Origin: JASEJA01 sp038872535
Lineage (GTDB): Archaea > Thermoproteota > Bathyarchaeia > Bathyarchaeales > Bathycorpusculaceae
Assembly (NCBI GenBank): GCA_038872535.1
Contig: JAVZJY010000014.1
Location: 1 to 26,558 of the forward strand
Length of the DNA: 26,558 nucleotides
Direction: 5' to 3'
The notes under the pieces were generated by a model. The model ran no database searches, was not told where the DNA came from, and was given only the letters and a program-made list of their open reading frames with translations. Each line of letters opens with the position of its first letter. The stretch's first letter is position 1. Positions 1 to 7,135 of the stretch are shown here, in pieces. A program made the position numbers and the translations under genes.

Positions 1-306
1 AAAGAGCCGCCTGTTTAATAAGTAACCAACGAAATCCTCATGTTTAACCGTGAAGATGGTTTCCAAATCTGGCGAGTAAATTTTAATGCCCTCTATCTTC
101 TTTTCCAGTTCGCCGCTCTGAGGCTTTTCTAAACCTACACTTTTCAAATGGTGTTCTCCGAGGGCGTCTCCGCATATTTTCTCTCCAATTTCCTCTCTTC
201 TCTTTCTTTCCATTAAACAAACTTTTAAGCCAACTTCAGCAGTAGTTTTTGCAGCTAAACATCCAGCTGTGCCAGCACCAACAACGATTACGTCAAATTT
301 TTCCAA
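1..306 (-). CDS. Geranylgeranyl reductase family FAD-dependent oxidoreductase (N-terminal part)
   Basis: The first 102 codons of a gene that runs off the left edge. The N-terminus is a Rossmann FAD-binding fold: a beta strand, then GAGTAG (about residues 10-15), an acidic residue ending the second strand (MERK), and an ICGDAL segment typical of the geranylgeranyl reductase family. In archaea this family saturates the isoprenoid chains of membrane lipids, or reduces related polyprenyl compounds, at the inner membrane face. The start is TTG, chosen because GGAGATG lies 7 nt upstream and the GxGxxG motif follows at the usual distance. It is divergent from the HxlR-type regulator at 408. The family is fairly sure; the exact substrate cannot be decided from this fragment. 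Confidence 0.82.
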   Translation of the reverse strand, partial: MEKFDVIVVGAGTAGCLAAKTTAEVGLKVCLMERKRREEIGEKICGDALGEHHLKSVGLEKPQSGELEKKIEGIKIYSPDLETIFTVKHEDFVGYLLNRRLF

Positions 307-330
307 GGTTTGACATCTCCTTGGATTAGA

Positions 331-355
331 TATACTTTCTATACTTTGTTGTATA
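331..355. promoter_or_regulatory. Repeats in the divergent reductase/HxlR promoter region
   Basis: Two adjacent 9-mers, TATACTTTC (331-339) and TATACTTTG (340-348), differ at one base. The second also forms an inverted repeat, TATAC-N6-GTATA (340-355). The segment lies between the divergent starts at 306 and 408 and overlaps the likely TATA box of the minus-strand gene. A second TATA-like stretch (CTTTATAAAT, about 362-371) suits the plus-strand gene. HxlR-type regulators commonly bind inverted repeats near their own gene, so an operator is plausible but unproven. Confidence 0.35.
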
Positions 356-407
356 AGTAAACCTTTATAAATCATAAAGTAAGCCTTCCCACACTTGGTG
401 TAAACAA

Positions 408-848
408 ATGAACTCAAAAGCAGCAATGAGCAGTGAACTTCGTAAACTTGTAGAGGAACGTGTTGAGCGAACACTTAAAGGAATAGAAGACACACTCAGA
501 CGCATACTAGAAAGCCAAGAAGTAAGTCTAATAGACTTAAAGGAGGACATACAAAGCCTTGAAGAAAGCTTCAACTTACTATCCCAAAAGTGGGACCTAG
601 AAATATTATACATCCTTTTCTTAAAAATCACCTGTAGTTTCAACGAACTAAAGAAAATCCTCGGCGTGAACTCCCGCACCTTGTCTGATAAGTTGAAGAC
701 TCTAAAGCGATATGGTTACATTGAAAGGATAGTGGAAACTGGACCGCCTTTAAGGGTAAAGTACACTCTTACGACAAAGGGAAAGAACACGGCACTTCTA
801 GCATTACCATTACTATATTATTCAAGCAGTTCAACTCCGCTAAAATGA
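408..848 (+). CDS. HxlR-type winged-helix transcriptional regulator
   Basis: A 146-residue DNA-binding protein. Residues about 5-55 are charged and predicted helical or coiled coil, probably for dimerisation. The winged helix follows (about 57-130): the LSQKWDLEILYILF opening, the FNELKKILGVNSRTLSDKL recognition region, the LKRYGYIER turn and a VKYTLTTKGK wing, a layout typical of HxlR/DUF24 regulators. Start at 408; an internal ATG at 426 (MSSELRK) is an alternative, and neither has a clear Shine-Dalgarno site, so the message may be nearly leaderless from the TATA at about 365. It is divergent from the reductase and convergent with the Lrp gene, 22 nt apart. It probably regulates its own promoter region and perhaps the reductase; this is inference. 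Confidence 0.8.
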   Translation: MNSKAAMSSELRKLVEERVERTLKGIEDTLRRILESQEVSLIDLKEDIQSLEESFNLLSQKWDLEILYILFLKITCSFNELKKILGVNSRTLSDKLKTLKRYGYIERIVETGPPLRVKYTLTTKGKNTALLALPLLYYSSSSTPLK

Positions 849-870
849 TCAACAACGCAACTGTTTCGCT

Positions 871-1407
871 TTATTTTTGCTGTATCATTCTCTCTAAAAC
901 AAGATTTTTACTTGATTTCTTCTTTAATCCAATCGGTATTTCCGTTGTTTCTTTACAAGTTTCAAAAACCATGCATGTTAAAGTCTTTTCTATACCCTTA
1001 ACAAGCCTTAACCTATCGATGACGAACTTTCCTATCACATCAACATTTTCAGCCTTAAGTTTTATCAGTAGGTCCCAATCTCCAGTTATTATGTGAACTT
1101 CTTGAACTTCTGGAAACTTTGCTATTTCATTGGCGATTTCTCTCTGTGAAATCAGCGTGGCATTGTCTTTTGTTCTGTAGGAGACGGATGCTAGAATGAA
1201 TGCGGTTGTTCCGCTATTAAGCTTCTGCGCATTCAAAATTGCCCTATAACTTTTTATTATGCCCATCTCTTCCATGCGTTTTATTTTTGCAAAAACAGTT
1301 GTAATGGGTGAATCTATTTTTCTTGCAATTTCTCTAGCGGTAAGCTTACAATCACTTTGGATTAGTGAGAGAATAGCCAAATCTTTCTCATCAAGTTTCT
1401 GTTCCAT
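871..1407 (-). CDS. Lrp/AsnC family transcriptional regulator
   Basis: A 178-residue feast/famine regulator. The N-terminal helix-turn-helix (residues about 5-60: LDEKDLAILSLIQSD, LTAREIARKI, TVFAKIKRMEEMGIIKSYRA) is followed by a RAM/AsnC ligand domain (about 65-150) with the characteristic HIITGDWDLLIKL strand. Family members form dimers or octamers and bind amino acids between ligand domains. I start at the ATG at 1407. The open frame continues to 1464, but that stretch crosses the TATA box and would put non-family residues before the conserved MEQKLDEKD start. It is divergent from the asparagine synthetase at 1553, the same layout as bacterial asnC/asnA. A 15-bp palindrome lies between TATA and start. 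Confidence 0.9.
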   Translation of the reverse strand: MEQKLDEKDLAILSLIQSDCKLTAREIARKIDSPITTVFAKIKRMEEMGIIKSYRAILNAQKLNSGTTAFILASVSYRTKDNATLISQREIANEIAKFPEVQEVHIITGDWDLLIKLKAENVDVIGKFVIDRLRLVKGIEKTLTCMVFETCKETTEIPIGLKKKSSKNLVLERMIQQK

Positions 1408-1409
1408 AA

Positions 1410-1438
1410 TTGTAATTATTACAAAAGTATAATATAAA
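1410..1438 (-). promoter_or_regulatory. Lrp/AsnC promoter with palindromic operator candidate
   Basis: A perfect 15-bp inverted repeat, TTGTAATTATTACAA (1410-1424), abuts the start codon at 1407. Just upstream on the minus strand is a TATA-like box, TTTTTATATTAT (about 1429-1440). With usual archaeal spacing, transcription would begin at about 1407-1412, inside or beside the palindrome, so a protein bound there would block initiation. Lrp/AsnC proteins often autorepress in this way. The asparagine synthetase side carries only weak matches: the palindrome ATTGCAAT at 1458-1465 and a partial half-site near 1495-1500. Confidence 0.5.
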
Positions 1439-1552
1439 AACTTAACTTTCTGGAAAAATTGCAATATTTTTTATAAAAAGTTTATAATAGTAATCTACAA
1501 TTTGGATATGCTTAGAAAAACTTGATAATGTTAAGGCTCAAGGGGCGAGCAC

Positions 1553-2545
1553 ATGGCAAAGCGACAAAAGCTTCTAACTGTAGCCGAAGAAAGGCTTATG
1601 AAGATTCCAAAGCCTTTGGAGCAACTCTCCGAAAGTGAGCTGCAAAGAAAACAGCGTATCGGCAAAGTGTTAACGCATGTCCTGAAGTATCTTACTGGAG
1701 AATTTGTGAAAGATGGGTTTGAGTGGTTATTGCCTGTGATATTTTCCAAATCAACAGACCCTTTATGGCCAGATCCCGAAGCCTCAATTGACAAACGTGT
1801 CGAAATTGAAATTTATGGAGAAACGGTTAGGGCAAATTTGAGTATGATAGTTCAAAAAATGGTTGCGTCCTCTCTGATTTATCCTAAATTGTTCACACTA
1901 TCCCCGAACATAAGAATAGAAAAAGCGGAAAGGGCAAACAGTGGAATTCACGCCTACGAGTTCACACAATTAGACTTTGAAATGAGAGATGCTACATCAG
2001 ATGATGTTAGATGTTTTGTTGAAAGAGTATTAGTTGGATTGTTGCAGCATTTAAGGGCTAATATGCGAGATGAGTTGACGTATCTCCGTAGATACAATGG
2101 CTTAACGGTTCCAGAAACGCCCTTCAAAGTTTATGACAGAAGAGAACTTGAAAAAAGCTACGGGCATGCATGGGAAAAATGGCTATTAAATGAAATCAAC
2201 CATCCAGTTTGGATAACAAACATCCCAAGAGAATTCTATGACTTTGAAGACTTTGAAAGCGGCATATGGGACAATTACGATTTGCTGCTTCCAAAATATG
2301 GAGAAGTATTATCTGGTGGCAGAAGAGAATGGGAATACGAAAAAATAATCAAGAAAATGGAAAGAGACAAAGTTAAAAAAGGAAATTATAAAATACTACT
2401 GCAACTGGCTAAAGAGGGAAGACTAAAACCGTCAGCTGGTGCTGGAATAGGGATTGAAAGGCTGGTTGCATGGATAGTGGGGGCAAGACATATAGTGGAA
2501 ACTCAGTTATTTCCAAGGGTTCCCGGTGTAGTATACGATTTGTAA
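1553..2545 (+). CDS. asnA: Archaeal asparagine synthetase A (AsnRS-like catalytic core, no anticodon-binding domain)
   Basis: A 330-residue class II aminoacyl-tRNA-synthetase-like protein. It makes asparagine from aspartate with ATP and ammonia through an aspartyl-adenylate. Motif 2 lies at about residues 121-144 (RIEKAERANSG... EFTQLDFEM), a substrate-pocket segment YGEVLSGGRRE at about 249-259, and motif 3 GAGIGIERL at about 296-304, followed by LFPRVPG. The N-terminal OB-fold that reads the anticodon in AsnRS/AspRS is absent, which separates this archaeal family from true tRNA synthetases. A GGGG stretch lies 7 nt before the ATG. The divergent Lrp/AsnC neighbour suggests regulation by amino-acid supply. 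The main alternative name is truncated AsnRS. Confidence 0.85.
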   Translation: MAKRQKLLTVAEERLMKIPKPLEQLSESELQRKQRIGKVLTHVLKYLTGEFVKDGFEWLLPVIFSKSTDPLWPDPEASIDKRVEIEIYGETVRANLSMIVQKMVASSLIYPKLFTLSPNIRIEKAERANSGIHAYEFTQLDFEMRDATSDDVRCFVERVLVGLLQHLRANMRDELTYLRRYNGLTVPETPFKVYDRRELEKSYGHAWEKWLLNEINHPVWITNIPREFYDFEDFESGIWDNYDLLLPKYGEVLSGGRREWEYEKIIKKMERDKVKKGNYKILLQLAKEGRLKPSAGAGIGIERLVAWIVGARHIVETQLFPRVPGVVYDL

Positions 2546-2657
2546 ATAGTGCTGGATGTGTAAATGTTAAACTGAATTTTGCATTCATATTACTGATTCA
2601 TAATTGTTAATTATATTCTTGGCTAACCATGCCTTTCAAAGGAAAAGGTGCATTAAA

Positions 2658-2906
2658 ATGATGAAGAAAACAGCTGCAAAGAAAGATGTGGTTTACACGG
2701 TTGATTTGACAAAAATTGATGGTGATGGAGCCTTTCCATGTCCTAAATGCGGAACCATAATATCTCCAGACGATGAAACTGAAGAGGTTTACCAAATTCT
2801 CGAAACTAGGGTTAAAGGTGACGAGCTGGCAGAACTGGTTTTAATGTGTAACAAGTGTAAAAGCACCATTAGGCTTGTGGGTTTTCTGTCACAGTCAGAA
2901 GGTTAA
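2658..2906 (+). CDS. Small zinc-ribbon protein, function unknown
   Basis: An 82-residue protein with two CxxC pairs (CPKC at about residues 30-33 and CNKC at about 63-66), consistent with one zinc ribbon built on beta strands. The N-terminus (MMKKTAAKK) is basic. I start at the ATG at 2658 because AAAGGTG lies 7 nt upstream; the open frame reaches back to a TTG at 2604, but that extension is unlike the rest and has no ribosome site. It follows the asparagine synthetase by about 110 nt on the same strand. No enzymatic motif is visible; a nucleic-acid or protein-binding role is possible only by analogy. Confidence 0.65.
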   Translation: MMKKTAAKKDVVYTVDLTKIDGDGAFPCPKCGTIISPDDETEEVYQILETRVKGDELAELVLMCNKCKSTIRLVGFLSQSEG

Positions 2907-2915
2907 ATTGGGCTA

Positions 2916-3137
2916 TTACTTTTCTTCAAATCTTCTGCTTATTAGGACAAAAACTAACCATAAGATGATGCCATAAAAAACGCCATTAAAAACTGCGCTT
3001 AAAAATTCAGAGTATTCGCTTATGCTTCCTCCGATTAATGCGCAAAAGAAGTTTCCAGGAAACATCGGCGAAGGAATCAACAGCGACGCTGCTGTGAAAA
3101 GTAAGAAAAACGTCATCAAGATTGCCAATCCCCTCAT
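2916..3137 (-). CDS. Small two-span membrane protein, function unknown
   Basis: A 73-residue hydrophobic protein with two predicted membrane segments (residues about 5-25 and 45-66) and a charged C-terminus (SRRFEEK), probably cytosolic. The start is ATG with a GGGG-containing purine stretch about 9 nt upstream. It converges on the zinc-ribbon gene, 9 nt away. No family was recognised. The length, clean start and topology make it a credible small gene, but function cannot be assigned. Confidence 0.55.
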   Translation of the reverse strand: MRGLAILMTFFLLFTAASLLIPSPMFPGNFFCALIGGSISEYSEFLSAVFNGVFYGIILWLVFVLISRRFEEK

Positions 3138-3264
3138 TGTGATTTTCCCCTTTGCACGTTATGGTTTAATTTGGATAGGTCTTCCTTAGAAGATATCGAG
3201 TATAACAATATTTAATAAACATTACTGTTCACTCGCGCAACAAAAATACAAGACGCCAGCATCC

Positions 3265-4377
3265 CTAGAAAATCCAAATAGGAAACGAACACAAAACAAA
3301 AATCGCCACAAGGAGAACTGTCAAAAGCTTTCTGCTTAAGGATAAACTGGAAACGTCATCCAATGGACCGGGGTGCCTATACATGGACATGAAAAGTACA
3401 AAGAAAGCCATTGGCCAAAATCCTTCTACAATCAACAACAAAATTGAAAATAAAGTTAAAATGCTTCTTGTTTTTTCGCCGACCATAGATCTGGCTACAT
3501 GCCCACCGTCAAGCATGGCTGCTGGCAAAAGGTTAAGCATGGTAACTACCATACCAACCCATCCAGCCAAAGCGATGGGATGCACTAGCAAGATTTCTTT
3601 TGGAGAAGTTTGAGGTATGAGTCCAAAATTGGACAAAAATTGGTAAAGTAGAATAAAAAGAATTGTTGGTGGTAATTCGCTTACATTCTCTGATGGAGGT
3701 GATGGAATTGATAATGTTAACCCTAAAGAAGTCACAATAGTGGCTATTATGAAACCTATAATGGGACCACTTGAGCCTACGTCAAAAAGTGAATCCTTGT
3801 TAGGAGGAAGGGACTTCTGCATTATGACCGCCCCAAAGGTCCCAATCCCGAAAATACCAAAAATTGGAGGTGGACCAGGTATGAAATATGGAGGTGTAGC
3901 CTTTACATCTTTCTTGTCCGCTGTCAATTTATGTCCCATCTCATGGGAACCAAGTACAGACATTATTGCAACTGTAAAAGCTGTGCCTCCAATTAATGGA
4001 TTAATTACGGGTCCAGCCAACTCAGTAATCCCTTGGGAAAGAATATAACCAGTCAAGAATGTTGTTGCTATAGTTGCGAAAAACAGTATCCAATTGACCA
4101 TAATATTGCTTGGCTTTACTGGCGGTTTTGGAATGACCCTTAGAACTATTCTTCCGTTCACTCTTCGTAGAATCGCTATCAAATTTAGTGGTTCCAAGTT
4201 TTTCAGCAGTTTTAGAAAGGCTTGTTTTGTTTCTTGAGGCTGTTTCAGATAGTATGTTGGAACGTTGTGTTCTATGAGGGCTTCTTCTATTTGGAACTCT
4301 GTAGAAACCAGTTTAGTTATTTGCTCAAAATTGGTTTGGGTTATTTGTGTTTCGCCTTCGGTTGGTGTTTCGCTCAT
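3265..4377 (-). CDS. Site-2 protease family (M50) intramembrane zinc metalloprotease
   Basis: A 370-residue polytopic membrane protease. Residues 1-90 are a soluble N-terminal domain; membrane segments begin at about 92. The zinc motif HEMGH is at residues 145-149, and the third-ligand motif NLLPAAMLDGGH is at 282-293 (Asp290). Between them is a proline-rich loop (PPYFIPGPPP, 162-171, then IFGIFGIGTFGAVI), as in archaeal and EGY-type S2P homologues. Such enzymes cut transmembrane segments of regulators or membrane proteins. All expected catalytic residues are present, so it should be active. A purine-rich AAAAGGAAA precedes the ATG. It is divergent from the GT4 gene at 4515; the substrate is unknown. 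Confidence 0.9.
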   Translation of the reverse strand: MSETPTEGETQITQTNFEQITKLVSTEFQIEEALIEHNVPTYYLKQPQETKQAFLKLLKNLEPLNLIAILRRVNGRIVLRVIPKPPVKPSNIMVNWILFFATIATTFLTGYILSQGITELAGPVINPLIGGTAFTVAIMSVLGSHEMGHKLTADKKDVKATPPYFIPGPPPIFGIFGIGTFGAVIMQKSLPPNKDSLFDVGSSGPIIGFIIATIVTSLGLTLSIPSPPSENVSELPPTILFILLYQFLSNFGLIPQTSPKEILLVHPIALAGWVGMVVTMLNLLPAAMLDGGHVARSMVGEKTRSILTLFSILLLIVEGFWPMAFFVLFMSMYRHPGPLDDVSSLSLSRKLLTVLLVAIFVLCSFPIWIF

Positions 4378-4452
4378 TTTAATTTCCTTTTGGGTTTTTT
4401 GCTGTATTAGGATGCGTGGAAGTAAAAAAGGTTATTGGATTCCATATTATTC

Positions 4453-4489
4453 TTGTTCGGAATCTGAACTCCTAAAAACTTTTTAATAA
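4453..4489 (+). promoter_or_regulatory. Promoter and shared upstream element before the first GT4 gene (copy D)
   Basis: TTGTTC at 4453-4458 leads into the core TTCGGAATCTGAA (4456-4468). Eleven nt later comes a TATA-type box, TTTTTAATAA (4480-4489), preceded by CTAAAAAC. Both parts are nearly the same as in the promoter of the surface protein at 10186: 14 of 16 bases match over TTGTTC...GAA, and 17 of 18 over the CTAAAAA...TTTTTAATAA stretch. The predicted transcription start is about 4511, so the GTG at 4515 would be almost leaderless. Confidence 0.6.
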
Positions 4490-4514
4490 TTGTTTAAAGA
4501 CAAAAAACCCTACC

Positions 4515-5801
4515 GTGCTGAAACAAACACAAATATGGCAAAATAAATGGAAAACCAAAGCCGCCACAAAACTCAGTCGCCTAAAGGATGGGGCTTCCTT
4601 GAAAATAGCAATACTCTATAGCCACTTAAAAGAGTTTGGAGGTGCTGAAAGAGTAATTCTAAAACAGGTTGACTTATTTCACAAAAAAGGTTACGATGCT
4701 GAATGTTTTTTCGCGTATGTGGATAAGAATATGCATAAAGAGTCTTCGAATCCCCATTGCTATACTAAAAGTTTCTTTTCACCATTAATCCCTAATACTC
4801 CAGCAGTAAGAATAATATTGTCGATGCCTTTTGCCCCACTAACATTGCCAATATTTAGAAAGGAAGATGTTCTAATTTGTCATGGTTATGGTCCTGCTCC
4901 TTGGATTGGATATTTGAATAAAAAATTTAGAGGCTTAAAATATGTAAGCTATATTCATTCGCCTCCAAGATTTCTCTATTTAAACCATGGAGAAAGAGCT
5001 TTATGGAGATTTAATGATGTGCGTGAAATAATTTTTAGGTTAAGCAAAGTTGCCAGTCCATTCTTGAGAGAATTGGACTATCTCAGCGTTGTAAATTCTG
5101 ATGTTGTTTTGGCAAACAGTCATTTCACGGCACAGCGAATCAAAACAATTTATGATGTGCCAGCAAAAGTTTGCTATCCACCCGTTGACATTGAAACTTT
5201 CAGGATCATCGATGAAAAAATCGTTAAAGAAGTTCGTGGATATTTTGGTTGGCCTTTCATCCTTTCAACAGGAAGGATAGTTGCGGTGAAGCGTTGGGAA
5301 TGGCTTTTAGAAATAATGAGTTTTATAGTGAAAGATTTTCCCTCAGCAACTTTGGCTGTGACAGGTGAAATTTCAGAGGAAAACGCCAAATATATAACGG
5401 CACTCTTAAAGCTCGCTAAGAAACTAAGAATAAAGGGAAGAGTGAAATTTTTAGGTTTTAAATCTCAAACGGAACTTGTAAAACTTTATAATGCTGCCGA
5501 TGTTTACGTTTATTCCGTTCCAAGAGAAGATTTCGGGTTAGGTCCAGTAGAAGCCATGGCATGTGGAACACCGTCCGTTGTTTGGGATGACGGTGGCGGT
5601 CCATGCGAAACCGTGATTGATGGCAAAACTGGTTTTCGGGCTAAACCTTACGATGTTGAGGATTTTGCAGAGAAAACCTTGAAGGCTGCAGATATGGGTA
5701 AGACAGAAATCTCTAAAACGACGCGAAGCTTTGTGGAAGAGAATTTTTCCTGCCAAAAACATATGCAAATCTTGGAAGAAACCATTCGAAAATTAGGTTA
5801 G
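4515..5801 (+). CDS. Glycosyltransferase family 4 (GT-B fold)
   Basis: A 428-residue retaining GT4 enzyme that transfers a sugar from a nucleotide donor to a glycan or lipid-linked acceptor at the cytosolic membrane face. The N-terminal domain opens with IAILYSHLKEFGGAERV (glycine-rich acceptor loop at about 42-46). The C-terminal donor domain has STGRIVAVKR (R254, K259 contact donor phosphates) and the E-x7-E motif at E338/E346, followed by GTPSVVWDDGGGPCETV. The annotated start is GTG at 4515, probably leaderless. An in-frame TTG at 4599, with GGATG 8 nt upstream, would remove 28 poorly conserved-looking residues and is a real alternative. It sits 26 nt ahead of a second GT4 gene, probably in one operon. 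Confidence 0.88.
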   Translation: MLKQTQIWQNKWKTKAATKLSRLKDGASLKIAILYSHLKEFGGAERVILKQVDLFHKKGYDAECFFAYVDKNMHKESSNPHCYTKSFFSPLIPNTPAVRIILSMPFAPLTLPIFRKEDVLICHGYGPAPWIGYLNKKFRGLKYVSYIHSPPRFLYLNHGERALWRFNDVREIIFRLSKVASPFLRELDYLSVVNSDVVLANSHFTAQRIKTIYDVPAKVCYPPVDIETFRIIDEKIVKEVRGYFGWPFILSTGRIVAVKRWEWLLEIMSFIVKDFPSATLAVTGEISEENAKYITALLKLAKKLRIKGRVKFLGFKSQTELVKLYNAADVYVYSVPREDFGLGPVEAMACGTPSVVWDDGGGPCETVIDGKTGFRAKPYDVEDFAEKTLKAADMGKTEISKTTRSFVEENFSCQKHMQILEETIRKLG

Positions 5802-5827
5802 GAAAGGCGCCGATTTAAGGAATAAAG

Positions 5828-7072
5828 ATGGCTCATTACGGTGAAAACTTTAACTCAATTCCAAGAGTTTTTGCCATATTTTTTCATCCTGGCGTTTCAG
5901 TAACTGCCCTCGGAGGGGCTGAGAAAAGATTTGTTGAAACTATGAAATTTCTTTGTAAAAGTGAAAGTTTGAAGATTACTGTTTTGGAGTCTTCGCCAAG
6001 TCTTTTGGTAATGCCTGAAATTAGCTGTCAAAAACATTTGTTGTCTTCTAGTTTTTTTGGAAAGGGGTGGTTGAGCAACTATGTTGGATGGGGTTTGTGG
6101 GTTGTGAAAGCTTTTTTGAAAAGTTTTTCCATTGTTCGCCGTGAAAAGCCGAATTTCATTTTTGTTCCAAATAATACGTTGCCGAATCTTTTTTTAGGTT
6201 ATGTCGTTTGTTCTGTTTTGCGTTTACCTTTGGTTGTTGTTGTCCACCACATTGATGTTCCATTTTTCAGTGGAAAACCAAATTGTTCGCTTTATCATTG
6301 TTATCGAATCATAGGATACGGCAGGCTTGTTTCGTTGATTAAGACTTTCACTTTTTATGTGACGCTTCCTTTTCTGAAAAGGGCAAGGGCGATAATTTCT
6401 GTTTCAAATTTTACTGCTAAGGCTTTAAAGGTTCACGGCATTTCAAATGTTAAGATTTTTGTAAGCGGCAATGCTGTTAATACTAAATACATAAGTAATG
6501 TTAAACCTCTAAATGCCAAAAAAAGTTATGATGGAGTTTTTGTTGGCAGAATAGCTAAAGAAAAAGGAGTATTCGACCTTTTGAACGTATGGAAAAAAGT
6601 TGTGGAAGAGAAGAATGAAGCGAAACTTCTTATTGTTGGGACAGGATTGGAGTTAGCTATTGTTAAAGAGAAAATTGGCACTTTAGGTTTGGAAAACAAG
6701 GTTTTCCTTAGAGGACATTGCAGCGACAGAGAACTATATAGTTTGTTGAAGTCGAGTAAAGTCTTCATATTTCCAAGCCTTTTCGAGGGTTGGGGAATTG
6801 CTGTTGCAGAAGCTTTAGCCTGCGGATTGCCTGTTGTCGCTTATGACATTCCAGCTTTGAAGGAAAACTTTGGAGATTGCAGGAGCGTCTTTCTAGTTCC
6901 CGTTAAAAAATTTGAAGAAATGGTTACGATGGTTCTAAAAATTTTAGACATGAGTGAAAAAGATTTGTGTAAGCTTGGAAGTTTTTCAGAAAAATATTCT
7001 AGGCGGTTTGTTTGGGAAGAAGTTGCAAACAAGGATTTAGCTTTCTTAGAGAAAAATCTCCATGGATGTTGA
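5828..7072 (+). CDS. Glycosyltransferase family 4 (GT-B fold)
   Basis: A 414-residue GT4 enzyme. The N-terminal half has the acceptor-side loop ALGGAEKR (about 27-34) and a hydrophobic stretch (about 119-141) that may dock on the membrane. The C-terminal half shows VGRIAKEKG (239-247, donor phosphate contacts), IVGTG, and the E-x7-E motif at E320/E328 within PSLFEGWGIAVAEALACGLP. AAGGAATAAAG precedes the ATG. It follows the previous GT4 by 26 nt, so the two are probably co-transcribed and act in sequence on the same glycan. The enzyme is distinct in sequence from its neighbour, so this is not a recent duplication. Sugar specificity cannot be told. Confidence 0.88.
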   Translation: MAHYGENFNSIPRVFAIFFHPGVSVTALGGAEKRFVETMKFLCKSESLKITVLESSPSLLVMPEISCQKHLLSSSFFGKGWLSNYVGWGLWVVKAFLKSFSIVRREKPNFIFVPNNTLPNLFLGYVVCSVLRLPLVVVVHHIDVPFFSGKPNCSLYHCYRIIGYGRLVSLIKTFTFYVTLPFLKRARAIISVSNFTAKALKVHGISNVKIFVSGNAVNTKYISNVKPLNAKKSYDGVFVGRIAKEKGVFDLLNVWKKVVEEKNEAKLLIVGTGLELAIVKEKIGTLGLENKVFLRGHCSDRELYSLLKSSKVFIFPSLFEGWGIAVAEALACGLPVVAYDIPALKENFGDCRSVFLVPVKKFEEMVTMVLKILDMSEKDLCKLGSFSEKYSRRFVWEEVANKDLAFLEKNLHGC

Positions 7073-7092
7073 ACGTGTAGGACATTCCAAAA

Positions 7093-7111
7093 TTATAAAA
7101 TTTATAAAAAA
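7093..7111. terminator. Palindromic terminator candidate between convergent genes
   Basis: A perfect 15-bp palindrome, TTATAAAATTTATAA (7093-7107), is followed by an A-run (7106-7111) that reads as a T-run on the minus strand. It sits in the 63-nt gap between the convergent GT4 gene and the surface protein gene. It mainly suits termination of the minus-strand surface protein message; a role on the other strand is less clear because no plus-strand T-run follows. Confidence 0.4.
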
Positions 7112-7135
7112 GGGAAAATGGGGGTTATGGTTATT

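Noticed and set aside
1408..1464. N-terminal extension of the Lrp/AsnC gene to 1464
   Set aside because: It would translate the TATA box and palindrome region, and the family's usual N-terminus begins at the ATG at 1407.
2604..2657. N-terminal extension of the zinc-ribbon gene to a TTG at 2604
   Set aside because: No ribosome site precedes it, while the ATG at 2658 has AAAGGTG at 7 nt.
2546..2657. Possible C/D-box RNA in the gap after the asparagine synthetase, with two CTGA boxes
   Set aside because: No C box (RTGATGA) or complementary guide arrangement is present.
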